Source of the DNA: Seriola aureovittata
Taxonomy: Eukaryota > Chordata > Actinopteri > Carangiformes > Carangidae
Length of the DNA stretch: 64,000 nucleotides
Direction: 5' to 3'
Assembly (NCBI RefSeq): GCF_021018895.1
Contig: NC_079377.1
Span: forward strand, 22,908,001 to 22,972,000
Shown here: in pieces, positions 12,842 to 26,039 of the stretch
Layout: the number at the start of each line of letters is the position of its first letter
Numbering within the stretch: position 1 is the stretch's first letter
Notes under the pieces: generated by a model
What the model was told of the DNA's origin: nothing
Databases searched by the model: none
Seen by the model: the letters and a program-made list of their open reading frames with translations, nothing else
Program-made: the position numbers and the translations under genes

Positions 12842-13399
12842 TGAGCTCTTGGGTTGCGTTCAGGAGCAGTGATGGAGCATCAGAGAGGAGGGAAGGTCTC
12901 CTGGGACGCTTGCCCTATTGTATCGCTGGTGGTTTTCAGGCGGTGTACAGCTCGGAGGCCTCTCCCAGAGTGATGGGCCTCCACAGCAACCTTTCCACCG
13001 GGCCGCCTGTCAGTCAGCGTTATCTCTACCAACTGAAGCCATGAGGAAAACTCGCAGAAACAGTGAGCTCCTTTCATGATGCAAGCATGATGCCTACAAA
13101 GAGTGTTTTCTGTGAGCTCTGGAGCCCCACCAAAGCAAACCGGGGCTTCTGCAGGTTATTTCAACACTTTCACATGGGGCAAGTACCAAATAATAGACCT
13201 ATCCGGCTTCAGGTTGGCACAGTTGGCATTCAACCAGCACTGGCATGAGAAAGATGTGGCACTGATGGCTCAATCTGTCTACATTGCGCAGATAATGTCA
13301 CCAGGTGTGAGTATTTGGCGTGTCAGGTTTGTTTCTTTAAAAAAGTTTTAAACTGGGAGAAAAACATTGGTAAGAGTCTACAGTCATGCTTGCAGCTTT

Positions 13400-13670
13400 G
13401 TGAGGCTGCAAAACATGCCCACATTGACAATTAGCATCTGTCTATCAGCATGCTAACATTTGCTAATTAGCACTAAAAACAAATACAGCTGAGGCTGATC
13501 AGATCATTGGTTTTGCAGGTATCTGGTGATAAAAATCAAAAGTCAAAGGATCACTTAATTAGTCATTAGGCTTCATCCTCCGGGTACCACACACATCTGT
13601 ACTAAGTTACAATGCAGCCCATCCAGTACATGTTGAGATATTTCAGTTTGGACCAAAGTGCTGAGCAACA
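13400..13670 (-). repeat. Dispersed repeat family R2, copy 1 (antisense)
   Basis: GCTAACATTTGCTAATTAGC, CAGCTGAGGCTGATC, TTTGCAGGTATCTGG, AAAAGTCAAAGGATCAC, GTTGAGATATTTCAG. These are landmarks, in reverse order, of a fish repeat whose sense strand appears at 17866-17930 and 18222-18340. Confidence 0.65.
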
Positions 13671-15433
13671 GTCTGCAAAGATGCATCATCTGCATCAATC
13701 TCAATATTTATAAAGCTTTCGGAAAAAAAAACCTCATATCAAGGAATGAAATGTCAAAAACACTGAAAAATAACAGCAGAAGCAGCAGGAACCTATTTGA
13801 TATTCATATTAGGTGAACAGATTATTTGTGCATTTATTAAACCACTGGTTAATAGTTCATTAGTAGTGGTAGTAGCAGCCTTTGTGTTTCTGTTTTCTAA
13901 CTGTGGCTCAGATACATACAGCAAAAGTGAGTTTTTTTTCCATACATTACCTTTTCAATTGGTCAATTTAAATGTTAAGATTACCCACTTTAATTATCAT
14001 AATCATCAAGTGTCAGTGACGACGTAATGGCTCGTTTTCTACTTTTAATCAGGTGTTTTGCTGAAAATGGCACTGTACACTATCATATTTCAATAAGATG
14101 TATAATTTTACTGGGATGTCTGTTTATTTACTGAGAAGTTTAACTGATGTGCAGTTGCCACTCTTGCTTTTTGCTTATCAAAAAGCAAGAAGAAGTCCAT
14201 CTGTTGCTATAGAGACTTTACAGAGATCTTTGTAGGATTTAAATTTAAACTAAACTCTTGTAGTTGTGAAGGTATTGTAACACTGCTGAGGAAGAAGTAC
14301 ACTAAATACATACATACATACATAAATACATTCAGCGACCATTTATCATCATCAGGTAGTTTACTGTTTTTTCTGTTTTACCACTAACATGTAACACTGA
14401 TCAGTGATCTGATAAAGAAAGGGGGAACACTGCCTCTGTGTGTTTACTCAGCCTGGCACACACTAGATAAACATCACCCCTCTCACCCTGCTTGTCTCCC
14501 TTTATATCTTCTCCTCTTTATTTCTGCCGGTTCCCGTCTTCCCCTGTGACTCTCCTCCTCCAGCTCTCCTCAACTTCACTCCTCCCTTGTGCTTTATCCT
14601 TTTCTTTTTTTACGCTTTATCTTTCGGTATGGTATTTAAGTGTGGGCGTGTGTTTAGATAATAAGCACACTTATGTATTTACAGGCTTAACACAGGGATT
14701 TCTCTTTGCAGCAGTATGTTAAGTATTGTGCACATGTGAGAACTTATGTAGGTGTGTACAGGTGTATAAAATGTGTGCAAATACATGTTTGCACTTGTGG
14801 TCTCTACAATTGCATATTCGTATGTGCTGCAGGTGCAAATGTGTCTGTGTGAGTGTGTGTGTGAGTGTGAGGGGTTTTGTGTGTGACCTATTATATCCAC
14901 AGCTGTCTCTGCGAGCAGAGAGCTGACTGCTGCATACAAATGATGTCAAAGGGCACAGAACATGCCAAGCAATGTTGATTAAAGCTGACGTTACAAAGAT
15001 AAACTTGATTAATTCTGCCACCTACTACAGGTTGACAGCCGAACAAATACTGCTGGTTCATTATGAAACCCTGCCAAGAGGGAGAACTCTCCACCACCGA
15101 CCCATGTTTGATTAATTCTGCTCAGAAAAGTGGATTCCTAATTTTGTTCCGTGTTTGCTCTGCTGGTGTAGATTCCTGATAAAACAACCTTATAAAGCAT
15201 CACATTTATCATTTGAACTGTGGACATGGCCACTACATGAGAAATACTTCATTTACTTTCTTAATAAGTTGGGGCTGGTAGCAGAGGTCCTTACGTAAAG
15301 TGTTAATGAAATAAATATATATCCTCGTGTTGTTTATTTATGGATTCAGAGTCAACACAGATGTGTATTTACCTTTAAGGAAAATTCAGATTTTACACAG
15401 CTTGTAGTTCTGGCCACTATTCCTATAGGAATG

Positions 15434-15468
<35 letters not shown>

Positions 15469-15870
15469 TTTTATTATAAGCTGTATACAGGTTATGATAA
15501 AAGTTATAATATAAAACATAAAAGAGTTATTGCTCTCATGTGGGAATGCTGCAAAACTGCTAAAAAAAAAAAATTAATAAACCAAACTTATTTTAAGAGG
15601 AAATGCAATAAAATTTTTACTTAATCAGTAAATTGTAAAAATTCATCAGAAATTACTGACTGACTTCCTGGTCAATTCAGGTGTGCTCACCTTTTGTTTT
15701 ACCTCTGAATATAGATAAGGGAATATAGATATTATATAATTTTTGGCTTATTTACAATTTGCAAAAATGGCTTAATTATTGGCTCACACTCATTTCACTG
15801 ATATCAAGATATTGAATATGGACATAATCATCTATGGCAGATTTATTGTAACCTGTTATTTTTGTAAATA
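13671..15870. other. No gene seen
   Basis: AT-rich sequence with a 10-bp hairpin (14163-14172 pairs with 14180-14189) and an (AT)n run at 15439-15468. Nothing coding is supportable. Confidence 0.65.
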
Positions 15871-15879
15871 AATGAGTTT

Positions 15880-16245
15880 CAAACAAGCAGCAACCTCCGG
15901 GGCCAACATGCCAAAAACTGCAGTACCATGAATTGCCACTTGAGGCTGGCTCAATCCCCATTGACTCTAATGTTAAAATGCCCAACTGTGCAGCAGAATT
16001 AAACAAGTTTACAGCCTGGTACAAAAACGGTTTTGGTCTCTTTAGCTAATTTCCTCCTTCATGACAACTGTACAGGGATTGAAAATTTATAATATATAAT
16101 AATAATATATCATTAACCTATAAAGTTATATATAACGCGCCCATTTTTGGATTAGCCTGGAGTTAGGCAGAGTCAGTCAGGTGATGGCAGAGCAGCAGGA
16201 GTACGTCACGGAGGCTACGTCCATCTTTATTTACAGTTTATGGTT
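15880..16245 (-). repeat. Dispersed repeat family R1, copy 2 (minus strand)
   Basis: Reverse-complement landmarks of copy 1: GCCACTTGAGGCTGGCTC, CAATCCCCATTGACTC, TTTACAGCCTGGTACAAA, CTTCATGACAACTGTAC and GTCCATCTTTATTTACAGT at its outer end. Lacks the middle of the family. Confidence 0.85.
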
Positions 16246-16589
16246 TCAACATGATGACTTATTAATAATTCATAAAGTCAGTCTGACATCTGATTGTGCG
16301 GTCAGTTATAGTTGACTGATGGATGTGCAGTAAACTCGCCACTGTAGGAACAGCAGTTACATAACCTTAGCAAATGAGAAACATAGGTGAGCTTCCATTC
16401 TTAAAGAAATATCAACACGCCTGTATACAAATCAAATTTTTATGAGACAGGGTGGGCTCATGTGGGACCATGTTGAAGTGATGTCACTTCCCAGTTACTG
16501 AATGTCAAAACCAATAGGCATAATGACAAAAATACTGAAAGGAAAGACTCAAGTTGTAATAAAATGGAATTTTCCTTTAATAACCTGGA

Positions 16590-17150
16590 ACAGAACTCAT
16601 AAGAAAGGCTTGAAGTGCCACTGCAGCATAGGCCCTCGGGTAAACAGGTAATGAAATAGCTCTCTTCTCACAACTTGTTTTTTCTCTTTTCTCTGAAAAG
16701 GACTCAAACACACAACCTGAAAACAGAGTGTGCATCGTCACCTGAGGTGAACTCCTTTCCAGCGTGGTGTAGATTTTTAATAAACCAGTGTTATAGCACC
16801 ACAGATACCAGAAGCCCATGAGTACACACCCACTCAGAGGAATCGAACCCACAGCGAATCGTGCGCCCTTACCTGCTGAGCCCCTGTGTTCATCACCGTC
16901 AACTAGGATTATAAATAAAGCAGAGCGCTGCAGGTATCACAGGCCCAAAGGTGCACACCCACTCTGAGGGCTCGAACCCATGGCCAGATGCACAGGGCGA
17001 ACCTTAACCTGCTGAGCCACTGGGCTCGTCTGCAGCTGAATGTGGGCTTTTTTTTTCTCTTTTTTTTAATAAAGCAGCCTTATAGCACCACAGGTACCAG
17101 AGGCCCTCAGGTAAACAGCTAATGAAATCCCTCTCTCCCTCTCGGACTAA
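16590..17150 (-). mobile_element. Tandem or nested tRNA-derived SINE-like units
   Basis: On the minus strand two A-box-like GGCTCAGCAGGTTAAGG / GGGCTCAGCAGGTAAGG strings are each followed about 40 nt later by B-box-like GGGTTCGAGCCC / GGGTTCGATTCC (plus positions about 16847-16883 and 16970-17022). The body motif TATAGCACCACAG...ACCAGA recurs at 16792 and 17091, and CCCTCGGGTAAACAGGTAATG at 16633 recurs as CCCTCAGGTAAACAGCTAATG at 17104. At least two partly overlapping insertions or a local duplication. Confidence 0.7.
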
Positions 17151-17865
17151 ATCATCCAAATAGCAACCGGCACCTCGGGCACAGAGGCAGACGGATGGCA
17201 AAGAATCAGGGAGAGACAGAGGGAGGGAGGCGGAGAGAGAGATGTGGAATGAAAGGAGAGAGGAGTGGAGGGGTGAGCGAGAAGGAGGGAGACAACAGAA
17301 GGAGGGTGGGGGGCAGCAAAACAGAATGAGAGGGAGAGAAATTGAAAGATATGGTCGAGAAACTTGTGTTTGCGTTTGTGTACTGTTATAAGGTATCGTC
17401 GGGCACCGTGGAACAGTTACGTTGTATTATATACCTTAAACATCTCGAGCGCCATAAATCACCACGTTAACAAACCTGACTCTGGAGAAAGCAGCAGGTG
17501 TGTGACTGCTGATACGAATCGAGCCTTTAAGGTGAATTAGATTTTCTTCCGCCTGATATTGTAACTACAGCGTGAGTCATTTACTGCAGCTTCTACTTTG
17601 TGTTCTCACAAATAAAAAGACCTGTTTGTATAAGTGGGAAAATGTCACATCATGTCGGCCTGTAATTGTGGCAATATTTTTTTTTCTAGGCAATATCTTA
17701 AATTGTTGGCTTTGTCAGAGTCGAAAACAAAACAATTGATACATTTGGGGATTTGTTTATAGATACCGTACCCTGCTTCTGACATTGCTCAATCGCATGG
17801 ATGGATTAGAACAATATTTTGTGATAATTAATGGCGCACCACCAGCAGGTCAACGTGTTTGGCCT

Positions 17866-18340
17866 TCAGTGAAATATCTTGACCACTATAATATTAAATG
17901 CTATAAAAATTGGTACAGCCATCCCTGGTGGATCATAGACTGTATATAAACATGGAAGTAGCCTTTGTGACGTCACCCATAGGTTTCAGAGGGGCAGTTT
18001 TGAAGCTCAGAGTGAGCTGCTCCGACGTCGCCATCTTGGCACTGCCCGACTCCACCTAACTCACTGCTAATACAAAAACGGGCAAGGAGGTGGGGTGTGT
18101 GTGGAGCACAAACTTCGGTGTATCTCTCACCCACCTGTCACTCAAAGCAACACGCCCTCAATTATGAATAAATTTAAAATATTAAAATCTTAGTTACACA
18201 AAATGAATGAATACTAATGACTCTCCTCTAGCGCCACCATGAGGCCTGCATGTGGTTTTGAGCAACAACCTTTGGATGGATTACCATGAACTTTGGTTCA
18301 GACATTCATGACCATTCATGGCCTCCTCAGGATGAACTGT
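17866..18340 (+). repeat. Nested repeats: R2 interrupted by R1 copy 3
   Basis: 17866-17930 (AGTGAAATATCTTGACC...TTGGTACAGCC) and 18222-18340 (CTCTAGCGCCACCATGAGG...TTGGATGGATTACCATG) are R2 pieces. Between them GGATCATAGACTGTATATAA starts the first half of R1 (about 17930-18200), including GACGTCGCCATCTTGGCAC and CACCTGTCACTCAAAG. The order implies that R1 inserted into R2. Confidence 0.65.
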
Positions 18341-18344
18341 AATC

Positions 18345-19570
18345 GCTTCTACAATCCTCTGAAAACAGTATAAGTGTAGAGCTGTGGTTAAACAGCAGAC
18401 AGGCAGGTTGCGCACCAGAAACTGGTGCTCACTGCAGTTTAGTGGGAGCCTACTTCTTGTACTGCAGACTGAGGGTAATCTTGGTTTTGATTTCCTCATA
18501 TCTCTGTATTTTGCTCCCAGTAGATTTGATCGCAAGCTGCTCCAATTAGCTTCTCTGATTTCTGACCTTTTGATTTGTTTTTGTTTTTTTTGTTTTGAAT
18601 TGAATGTTGAATGTTTTTTTCATTTGGTTTCAGCAGGAGCGGCAGTTTACTTGCCATGGTTTCCCACTGCTGCTGAATGAACACAGTTAAAACCCATCAG
18701 CACAACATAGTTCAACAGTTAAAGGTTCAATGAAGTAGAACAAACACTGGCAGGAGTTGGAGTTCAGGGAGCTGAAAGCTGGAAAGAAACCAGAGACCAG
18801 CAGTTAATTTGATGAGGCTTTATTCAGTCTCTGTTTTTCTGCCCAACAAATCCTATTCCAAGATAAGATCTGACCTTTTTGTGCAAATTATTTGATCATG
18901 TTTGTTCGAGTTTGTGTTGTATTTTATTTGTTTTACTGGTTTGTGGGATGTGACAAAGGCCAAAACTTGTGAACTAAAGAAGCAAATCATTCCCCTACTG
19001 TTAATCTGACATCAATTTAAGCCACACAGTTTATTACAAAACATCGTTTTACGCACAATATCCAATGATAATCTGTGGGGGGGGGTCAACTTTTCTTCCA
19101 GTACAACGCAGGCATGTGCTACAGTGACTTAATATCTACAGCCTGTAGATGACGATGATGAATCAAATCTATAACACCTCATCCATAACAGCTCATGAAA
19201 CATGCATCACACAACAACTTTTGTAGTCAGAGCTCACCAAGTAAGAACCACTGCCAGCACATCAGACCCACACACGCAAAGAACAACAGCAGACCATAAT
19301 TTTCACTCAAATACAGACCAACACATGGATGTAGCAGAACCATAAAAACACTATCAAACTAACAAAGAGCTGGGCAGATGTGTTACCACCATACAGCATC
19401 TAGACCTGTGCCTGACTAACATTAAAGGCAGAACACTCCACATCATCTCATTCAACGTTCAATATGGTGTCCTGTACTCGTCCCAATACCAAAATGAATG
19501 GAAAATATTCACTCAGTCTTTTCCATTAATTCAGAAGTGAGAAACATATGAAGTAGTGAGTAGCTAGGGT
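18345..19570. other. No gene seen
   Basis: Anonymous. A TTTATT at 19030-19035 would be an AATAAA on the minus strand for the candidate gene above it; otherwise nothing supportable. Confidence 0.55.
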
Positions 19571-19576
19571 AATGTT

Positions 19577-20608
19577 TCAGTCCTTAAAGTTGCATAATGT
19601 AAATTCTATCAAACCAGTCTTACCTTCAAAAAGTGACCACACAGGTTTGGGTTGACCATCCTGGGCTTTCCTCCCGATCACCCATGATGTTGACAAACGG
19701 TGTCCAGCTTTCGCCCAGGACATCACAAAGGGAGTCGGGTCAAAGATCTCCAAAGGTGGTCCATTGATGTCCACAAAAAGAAAGAGAGGACAGACTCTTT
19801 CGGCGGAGCCTGTTGCGAGATTTCCTCTCCGTGTCATTAACTGCTGAAAAGTCCCTCTAACAAACAGGGTCACCAGATAAATCTGAGGGGTCATCAGATG
19901 ATTAATCAGAGAAGAAAGAAGAAAAAACAAAGTTCTGGTTCACAAATCTGTTTACAGTTTTTAAACTTGTTCTATAATCTTAAATTTTTGTTGAGATATT
20001 TGATCATTTCAAGTTTAGAGGGAAAAATCTGGGTGGACTGTTAAAAACTCAGACATCTGCAATGCGACTCCAATTAAACACTGCTTTTTGTAAGATGTGA
20101 GTACACAAAAAAGTTTAAATGTACTGAATTACTCTCCACCACTGCTACTACAATTATTTAGCCTTCATCACATCACATCACATCACATCACATGTATTTT
20201 GATATTGTTCAATTAACAAACAAGAGGAAACTTTTCTCTTAAAAACCAAACAGGTAAAACACTAATTAAGTCACCACAGCCACCCAAAAGTCTATTAACA
20301 TGAATAATAAACTCTATATTGATGTCAAAACTTATCTCTCCAACTATTAATTCCCCACTGTCTCACTGCTCATGTGTTTTGCTAACATTAAAAAATAGGT
20401 AACAATCTAACATTGGAAATGAATGGGTGCTATCAGCTAGCTAACATTAGTTAGCTAAACCGTAACTTGAGGCAAAAGTTACAAACAAGATGACGTCAGC
20501 GTTCAACTATAGATACTTCACACAATCTAATTCAGAAACTGTGTGGGTAAGACAGTAAAGTGTATTAAATCACCTGGATAGTTTGTTACTGCCACTTACA
20601 TTTACCAT
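19577..20608 (-). other. Candidate small two-exon minus-strand gene, unrecognised
   Basis: A minus-strand frame of 101 codons (19882 down to 19577) follows a CTCAG acceptor at 19885-19883. About 0.7 kb upstream an ATG at 20608 gives Met-Val-Asn and then a consensus GTAAGT donor at 20599; the two join in phase. Inside the frame a GAAG/GTAAGA donor at 19623 could end the exon earlier. The peptide includes VDINGPPLEIFDP and AQDGQPKPVWSLFEG and matches no family I know. Two CRE-like motifs lie near exon 1 (20491-20498 and 20675-20682) in a CpG-rich patch. It may equally be a noncoding RNA or chance. Confidence 0.25.
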
Positions 20609-20690
20609 CGCTGTCGCGCGGGGGCAGAGACGCACCGCGAGCCACTGACGCGAGCAAGGAACGTAAACAAGACTTTACGTCAGGGTGAGG
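20491..20690 (-). promoter_or_regulatory. CpG-rich patch with two CRE-like motifs
   Basis: TGACGTCA at 20491-20498 and TTACGTCA at 20675-20682 bracket a locally CpG-dense stretch (20608-20665, several CGCG). In a region that is otherwise AT-rich and CpG-poor this looks like a promoter or enhancer core. Confidence 0.35.
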
Positions 20691-20849
20691 AAATGGTACG
20701 GCCCATTTTAGGGGTGTCTGAAATCGTATCACAAGCATGAATATGGGGAAATTGTTGTTATAGTTATAATTAAAGGTAGGAAATATATAGATTTTACAAC
20801 CGCCCAGTCCGTTGTTTTTACCTCCTTTGGGGGGGTCCATGTCTTAATC

Positions 20850-23800
20850 CCCCCCCCCCCACGGTTGTTGTTGTTATTTCAAAAACCTGTTAAGACTTCA
20901 ATTAATTCTGGTGGAAACTAGGGCAACTTGCCAAAGAATAAATTATTGGTTTTTGGTGTGGATCCAGGACTTCTTAACATTAAGAAAGGACATTTTTAAC
21001 ATTAACTATGGCACTTTCTTCATGAAAAACATTGTGTGTCATTATGTATGTTTTGATTTTAAAAAAACAAACATAAAGATTTATTTACAATGTATAATAT
21101 TGTCCAACATCTCTCTTCTTGCTTCTTCACCTCAGACGGTTTGTCTTAAGTTCATACAAATATGTCGAGGTGATTACAATCATATCAAAAATTATTCAGG
21201 TTAGTCCAGGTTTGCGTCTTTCCTCTCCGTCCCACAACAACCAAACAGCATCGTCACATTAGTGTCAGTCTTCCTTCTGAGGCTCCCTGCAAATTCAGGC
21301 ATTGATTATAACACAAGCTTAAATGCTCAACAATATATCACAGTTTGACTTTACAGCATAAATCTGCTCAGGCCTGAACTGACTTGCTGTGGGACTAGTT
21401 TTCATTCAGCACACGTCAGGTGAAACAGCGGGAGGCAGCAGCGCCCCTCCCTCCTGAAAGAGCTTCATGCCGATACCTGTCTGGGTCAAGACCGAAGACC
21501 AGTTTGTTTAAGTCAACTTAAATGGAGTCAGTCCCACCTTAGTGCTCATTTCTTCTATCCCCTGCTGTTCCACTGAATTAGACTCTGACTCACTGCTGCT
21601 GCTGCTGCTGACGCACAAAAATCATGTTTTTGACCCTCAAGAGGATATCACATTATCTTATATTCATTCCTTGTACATTAATCCTATGACTTTAACCATA
21701 ACTATGCCTAACCTACTTACACCAGGATTGTTATAATACACGTAAACACAAATAAATTGTTTCTATATCATTTTTAAAGGAAGATTTGATTTTATTACGA
21801 ATACAATTACTAAAACACATAAAATCGGTCCAATGGGGCAACAAAAACGTGAGAGGTCAGGTAGTTAACCAGGTTATTTAGAGGTGAAGAGATCTCAGCT
21901 GTTACGTTGGAGCTACAAATATAAAACCCAAACACTGAGAAGCGGTTTTGTTTTAAAGATGTGAGGCTTTCTTTGATTTTGATCTGAGCCTCTGCCTTTA
22001 CAAATCCATTCATCCAAACATCCCTTAAATTCATACTTGATAGGACGAATGGATAAATTGGAATCAATAACAGATTTTATAAATAAAGAAACTTCTAATG
22101 GATACATAAAACTACAAAGTGATTGATTATACTTCAAGTAAGATAAACAGTGGATGGTGAAATAGTAAAGTTAAAAAAATAAAAAATGATCAACTTTACC
22201 TTTGTTATCTATATCAACAATTTGTGGCAAATTTCTACATGTGACGTAAAACAAATTCCTATCGGCTCCTTGACCAGGTGTTAACCTTGAACTCTCCAGG
22301 TGACAGTAGCTCCTTTATTCTCATCTCACCACAGTTACATGCACTGAGTGCTTTTACAATACAGAGTAATTTCAAACCTAAGAAGAGTATAAAAGAAAAT
22401 TAAGTACCTTAAGTAACTTAACGTGACTTCACATTGGCTGCAGGTTGAATTAAAACCTGTGATTTGGATTTAAAAAAGAAAAACCCTGTGTTTCTATATT
22501 GTGGTGAGGGAGCAACTTGATTTCTCCAATAAACAGGTGAAAAGGTTTCCGAAGCTTTTCAGTTTAGCACCAGCAGTTTTAAATCTGAGCAGCTAAATGA
22601 GAAGTGTAACCTTTTTTTCTCTGACACCCAGAGCAATTTGTGGAAAAAAATAGTCCCTCTCCTGCCGTGTAGGGACCATTTATTAGCCCACAATCCATTT
22701 TGTTTACTGACCCATAGTATAAAGACCCTTTTAGCAGAGAACAGAAAAAACAGACAGGACCTTGGACTGTGGGAGCACAGCGTTGGCTGCTGACCAGGAA
22801 CGCAGACTTCACTCGATGTCACTTTTTATTGCTTACTCTGTCTACCTTGTTCATCAGAGGGGCCACGGCTCTTCAAAGGGCTCTCAGCTTTCGACCAGGC
22901 CTGCACAAACTTTATCCATCTGACTTTTATTTCAGTGCAAACAGATAACATCTGCAAGCATAAATCCACCAGTTAAGAGGGAAAAAAAAAAAAAAAAGTG
23001 GCCTTGTGCGTAGGATGCAGACACAGACAGAAAATTGTCTTCACACTGAAGTGCATTAAAGAATCTGTAATGGCTTTCCCTGAATGCTGATGTTACATTA
23101 TTCCAGATCTATAAAAATGTCTAAAAGTTTGGGGAAACTTTTTCGCTTTTTAATCAATCATTCATAAGAAATGACGTTTGCTTGTTTGTGGGGCCGACTG
23201 CATTTTATCCTGACATGACCAAATAATCAATCAAATGATTGATGGTGATTAAAGGCCTGATTGTCACTGGCTTTTTTTTTTTTTTTGGTAACTTGAGTCC
23301 AAGTTTCAAGTCTCCAGCTCTTTGTCAGACAACTGCAATCCCAACATGGAGAATGTCTTCACACACTGTAAATGTGACTTTTTTGTGTCACGTATCTACG
23401 ATTCACATGGATGTAATAATGATATATCAAACAAAAGAAAATACAGTTTTAAGTGCGTGTCAAGCCGAAGATGCTAATAGCTGAGATAATGTCCTGGTTT
23501 ATAAATGAGGTTCTGTAGATGCTCAGCATGAGAGACGCTTGCAGCAGGTTTCATCAGAGTAATCAGACACGGAGCAGCCACCTTGTTTCCACTGTTTGAA
23601 CGAGGATCCAGGTGTGCTGGAGGAAGAGCTTGGGTTTCCAGGGGCTCGTTTGCCGCCACGCTCGAGATATGATCCGGTTGAACCAGTGTCCATTGTGCAG
23701 CTGTATGCGTAGCCTGTGATTCAGAAAAGTTCATTCTATACAATCGCCACATTTCTAGAGCGAAAGCCAGTTTGACGAATATAACAGAAGACCAACTACA

Positions 23801-25905
23801 GTGAAGTGATAGAAGTGCTCTGATGGTGTATTGGGTGACCTCTTGAAGCACTAATTATGATGTGTCTTTTATCCATTATCGTTCCACGACCGTAACCATG
23901 TTCTTATTCAGGAGACAAAAAAAATGAAATGTAAGTGAACATAGTAAGACACAGCAGACAACAGACAAGGAGAGGAAGCAGCAGGTTCGGCTTTGAGAGC
24001 TGAAAGGAGGAAATCAGAACCTGAACGTGTCGCCACTCTGAGCTATATAGCTTATTCCAATTTCTGCCGCCTGCTGCCTTGTTTTGTTTACACTCCATGT
24101 CCAATCATACAAAGCAGGCAGATTCTGACCTCGCTCGCAGTGTGTGGTTTTGTCCCTCCTTCAGTTTTAACTTCCTTTCTAGTTTATGTAAACAGACAGA
24201 AAACAAATGTTTAAACCTACGGAAGAAAAAAAGGAAAAAACCCCTGCGGAGGGAGGAGGGAACGCAAACACTCTGCTTTACTTGATGCAGAGGCAGATGA
24301 CTGCTGCTTCCATCACAGAGACATAAGTAACGTGACTGACTTCCCGTGGCTCTTTGTTTGTCCTTACTGCAGGTGTTGGTGCTCTCTCTCTCTTTCTCTC
24401 TCTTTCTCTCTCTCTCTCTCTCCCTCTCTCTCTCGTTATCCAGGTCAGCCATGGTTTGGATCAGGTCTGTTCTCGTGTCTGTTTCTCATTGCTTTGGTTT
24501 TACAGCACATTTACCGCACGGTTCAGTCTTCTTGTTTCCCACTGTACACTACCTGCCCAGCAACATACAGGAAACAGACGATGTTAGCATGCTAGCATTC
24601 ACCAAACCGCAGCTGAGAGGAGAGTGAATATTGATAATAATAAATGATAATGTTGCAGCTGCTCACACATGAACCAGAACTAGTGTTAAGTTGTGTCGTG
24701 CTGCCTCCAGGAAAACAGCTGCACCCTGACAACCTCCAGCTTAATATTTTGAGATGATAATGAAGCACATTGTTTTGCTTCTACTCAATATACCATAGTG
24801 TCGTGTCAGTTTGTGCACTCCTGTGGCCTGGAAGGTGAGCCGTGTTTGTCAGCTTGATGTGGAGTTCCTCTGCTACCCAGCACCCAACGTGTCAGTCAAT
24901 AAAATAAAAACAGACCGCCTGTTCAGCCCGAAAGCTCCTGCAGAACATCAGCCTGAAACACTGCTTTACAATGCAAAAGAAGTGATTTCACCACAGTTAC
25001 ATAACAACGACACTAATCTGATGAACAGTCTAACATCCCTGAAATGTCTCTCACAACACCTCAAGGGGGTTTCTAAGCTCTCGAAAAAATAAACAGTGAC
25101 AAGCGCAGGACTTGATTAACACATTAAGAAACACTGTCTACACATATTTAGCAAAGCTTCGTGTTACATCACAGAACACAGGCAGAGTTATATAAGAGCA
25201 GCGTTTCATTAAAACCCAAGACACTGACGATTTTCATTTCAGCCGAACTACAGGAGGTGATTTCACGCTTTACTTCCTCCCCTGGTTGAAGGTGTATGAA
25301 TCAGAGAAATCACCTGCTGCAGTTGTTGCTTGGGATGAAAACCGGCACACTCATGGGTCCAGATGATACATGGTTGAGAACGAGTAATATAGAGGACACA
25401 AGAGCCACGGAAAGCACATAACAGCAAACAAGCCCACAAAACCCTCCTTTGTGTAGAGAAGTGGCTGTTTTGTCCGAGCAGGAAAACAGAACAGAGCAGC
25501 TACACTTCAGCCCACTCCTGCTTTCTGCTCTGTGTAGCACCGCTTGATTTGACAATGTGAGGATGGAGCCGGTTGTGCTCAAATAAATAAATAAACGAAA
25601 AAGACCAGAACAGAAGAGAGCGACGGAGACTTGGCTTCCGGGAAAAAGCCCATCGCCATTCCAGGAAACTTTGCCTGGAGCATGGAAATGCAGAAGCCTG
25701 CGAAAGCTGCCCTGCAGCGCTGCTTTCCAAATGCCAGCTAGTAATGTGCCACCTGTTTAAAGCTGCAGATTCGACATCCGCAAAGCAGAGAGCTACGCCT
25801 CCCTGCTCCAGCCAAAGCCTTTATCCACAGGAAACCACTAGCTTAGTGGAAAAGACTGACCGCCGAGGACGAGCGCTCAGGCCTCACACACCACAGAAAC
25901 AGACT
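20850..25905. other. No gene seen; anonymous noncoding sequence
   Basis: Contains C-runs near 20850, an A-run near 22984, a (CT)n tract at 24382-24434, and many short unrecognised frames. I could not support any exon. Confidence 0.6.
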
Positions 25906-25911
25906 GTACCC

Positions 25912-25947
25912 TTCTTCTTCTTCTTCTTTTCTTCTTCTTCTTCTTCC
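25912..25947 (+). repeat. (TTC)n microsatellite
   Basis: About a dozen TTC units with one interruption. Confidence 0.9.
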
Positions 25948-25972
25948 TAACTGCCTGGTTTGTAATTACACA

Positions 25973-26010
25973 CCAACCAGCTGTGCACTGGTTTGTGCAC
26001 AGCTGGTTGG
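25973..26010. other. Perfect hairpin, 16-bp stem with 6-nt loop
   Basis: CCAACCAGCTGTGCAC (25973-25988) is exactly complementary to 25995-26010 across TGGTTT. Each arm contains a CAGCTG E-box. Could be a palindromic regulatory element or a transposon footprint. Confidence 0.85.
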
Positions 26011-26039
26011 TCGAGACTTAAGGAATTACCCATGTCACC

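Noticed and set aside
19577..19930. Similarity of an RxNLATG string to TMEM230, a gene on the same human chromosome arm
   Set aside because: Only a few residues agree, and the rest of the frame is unrelated to TMEM230.
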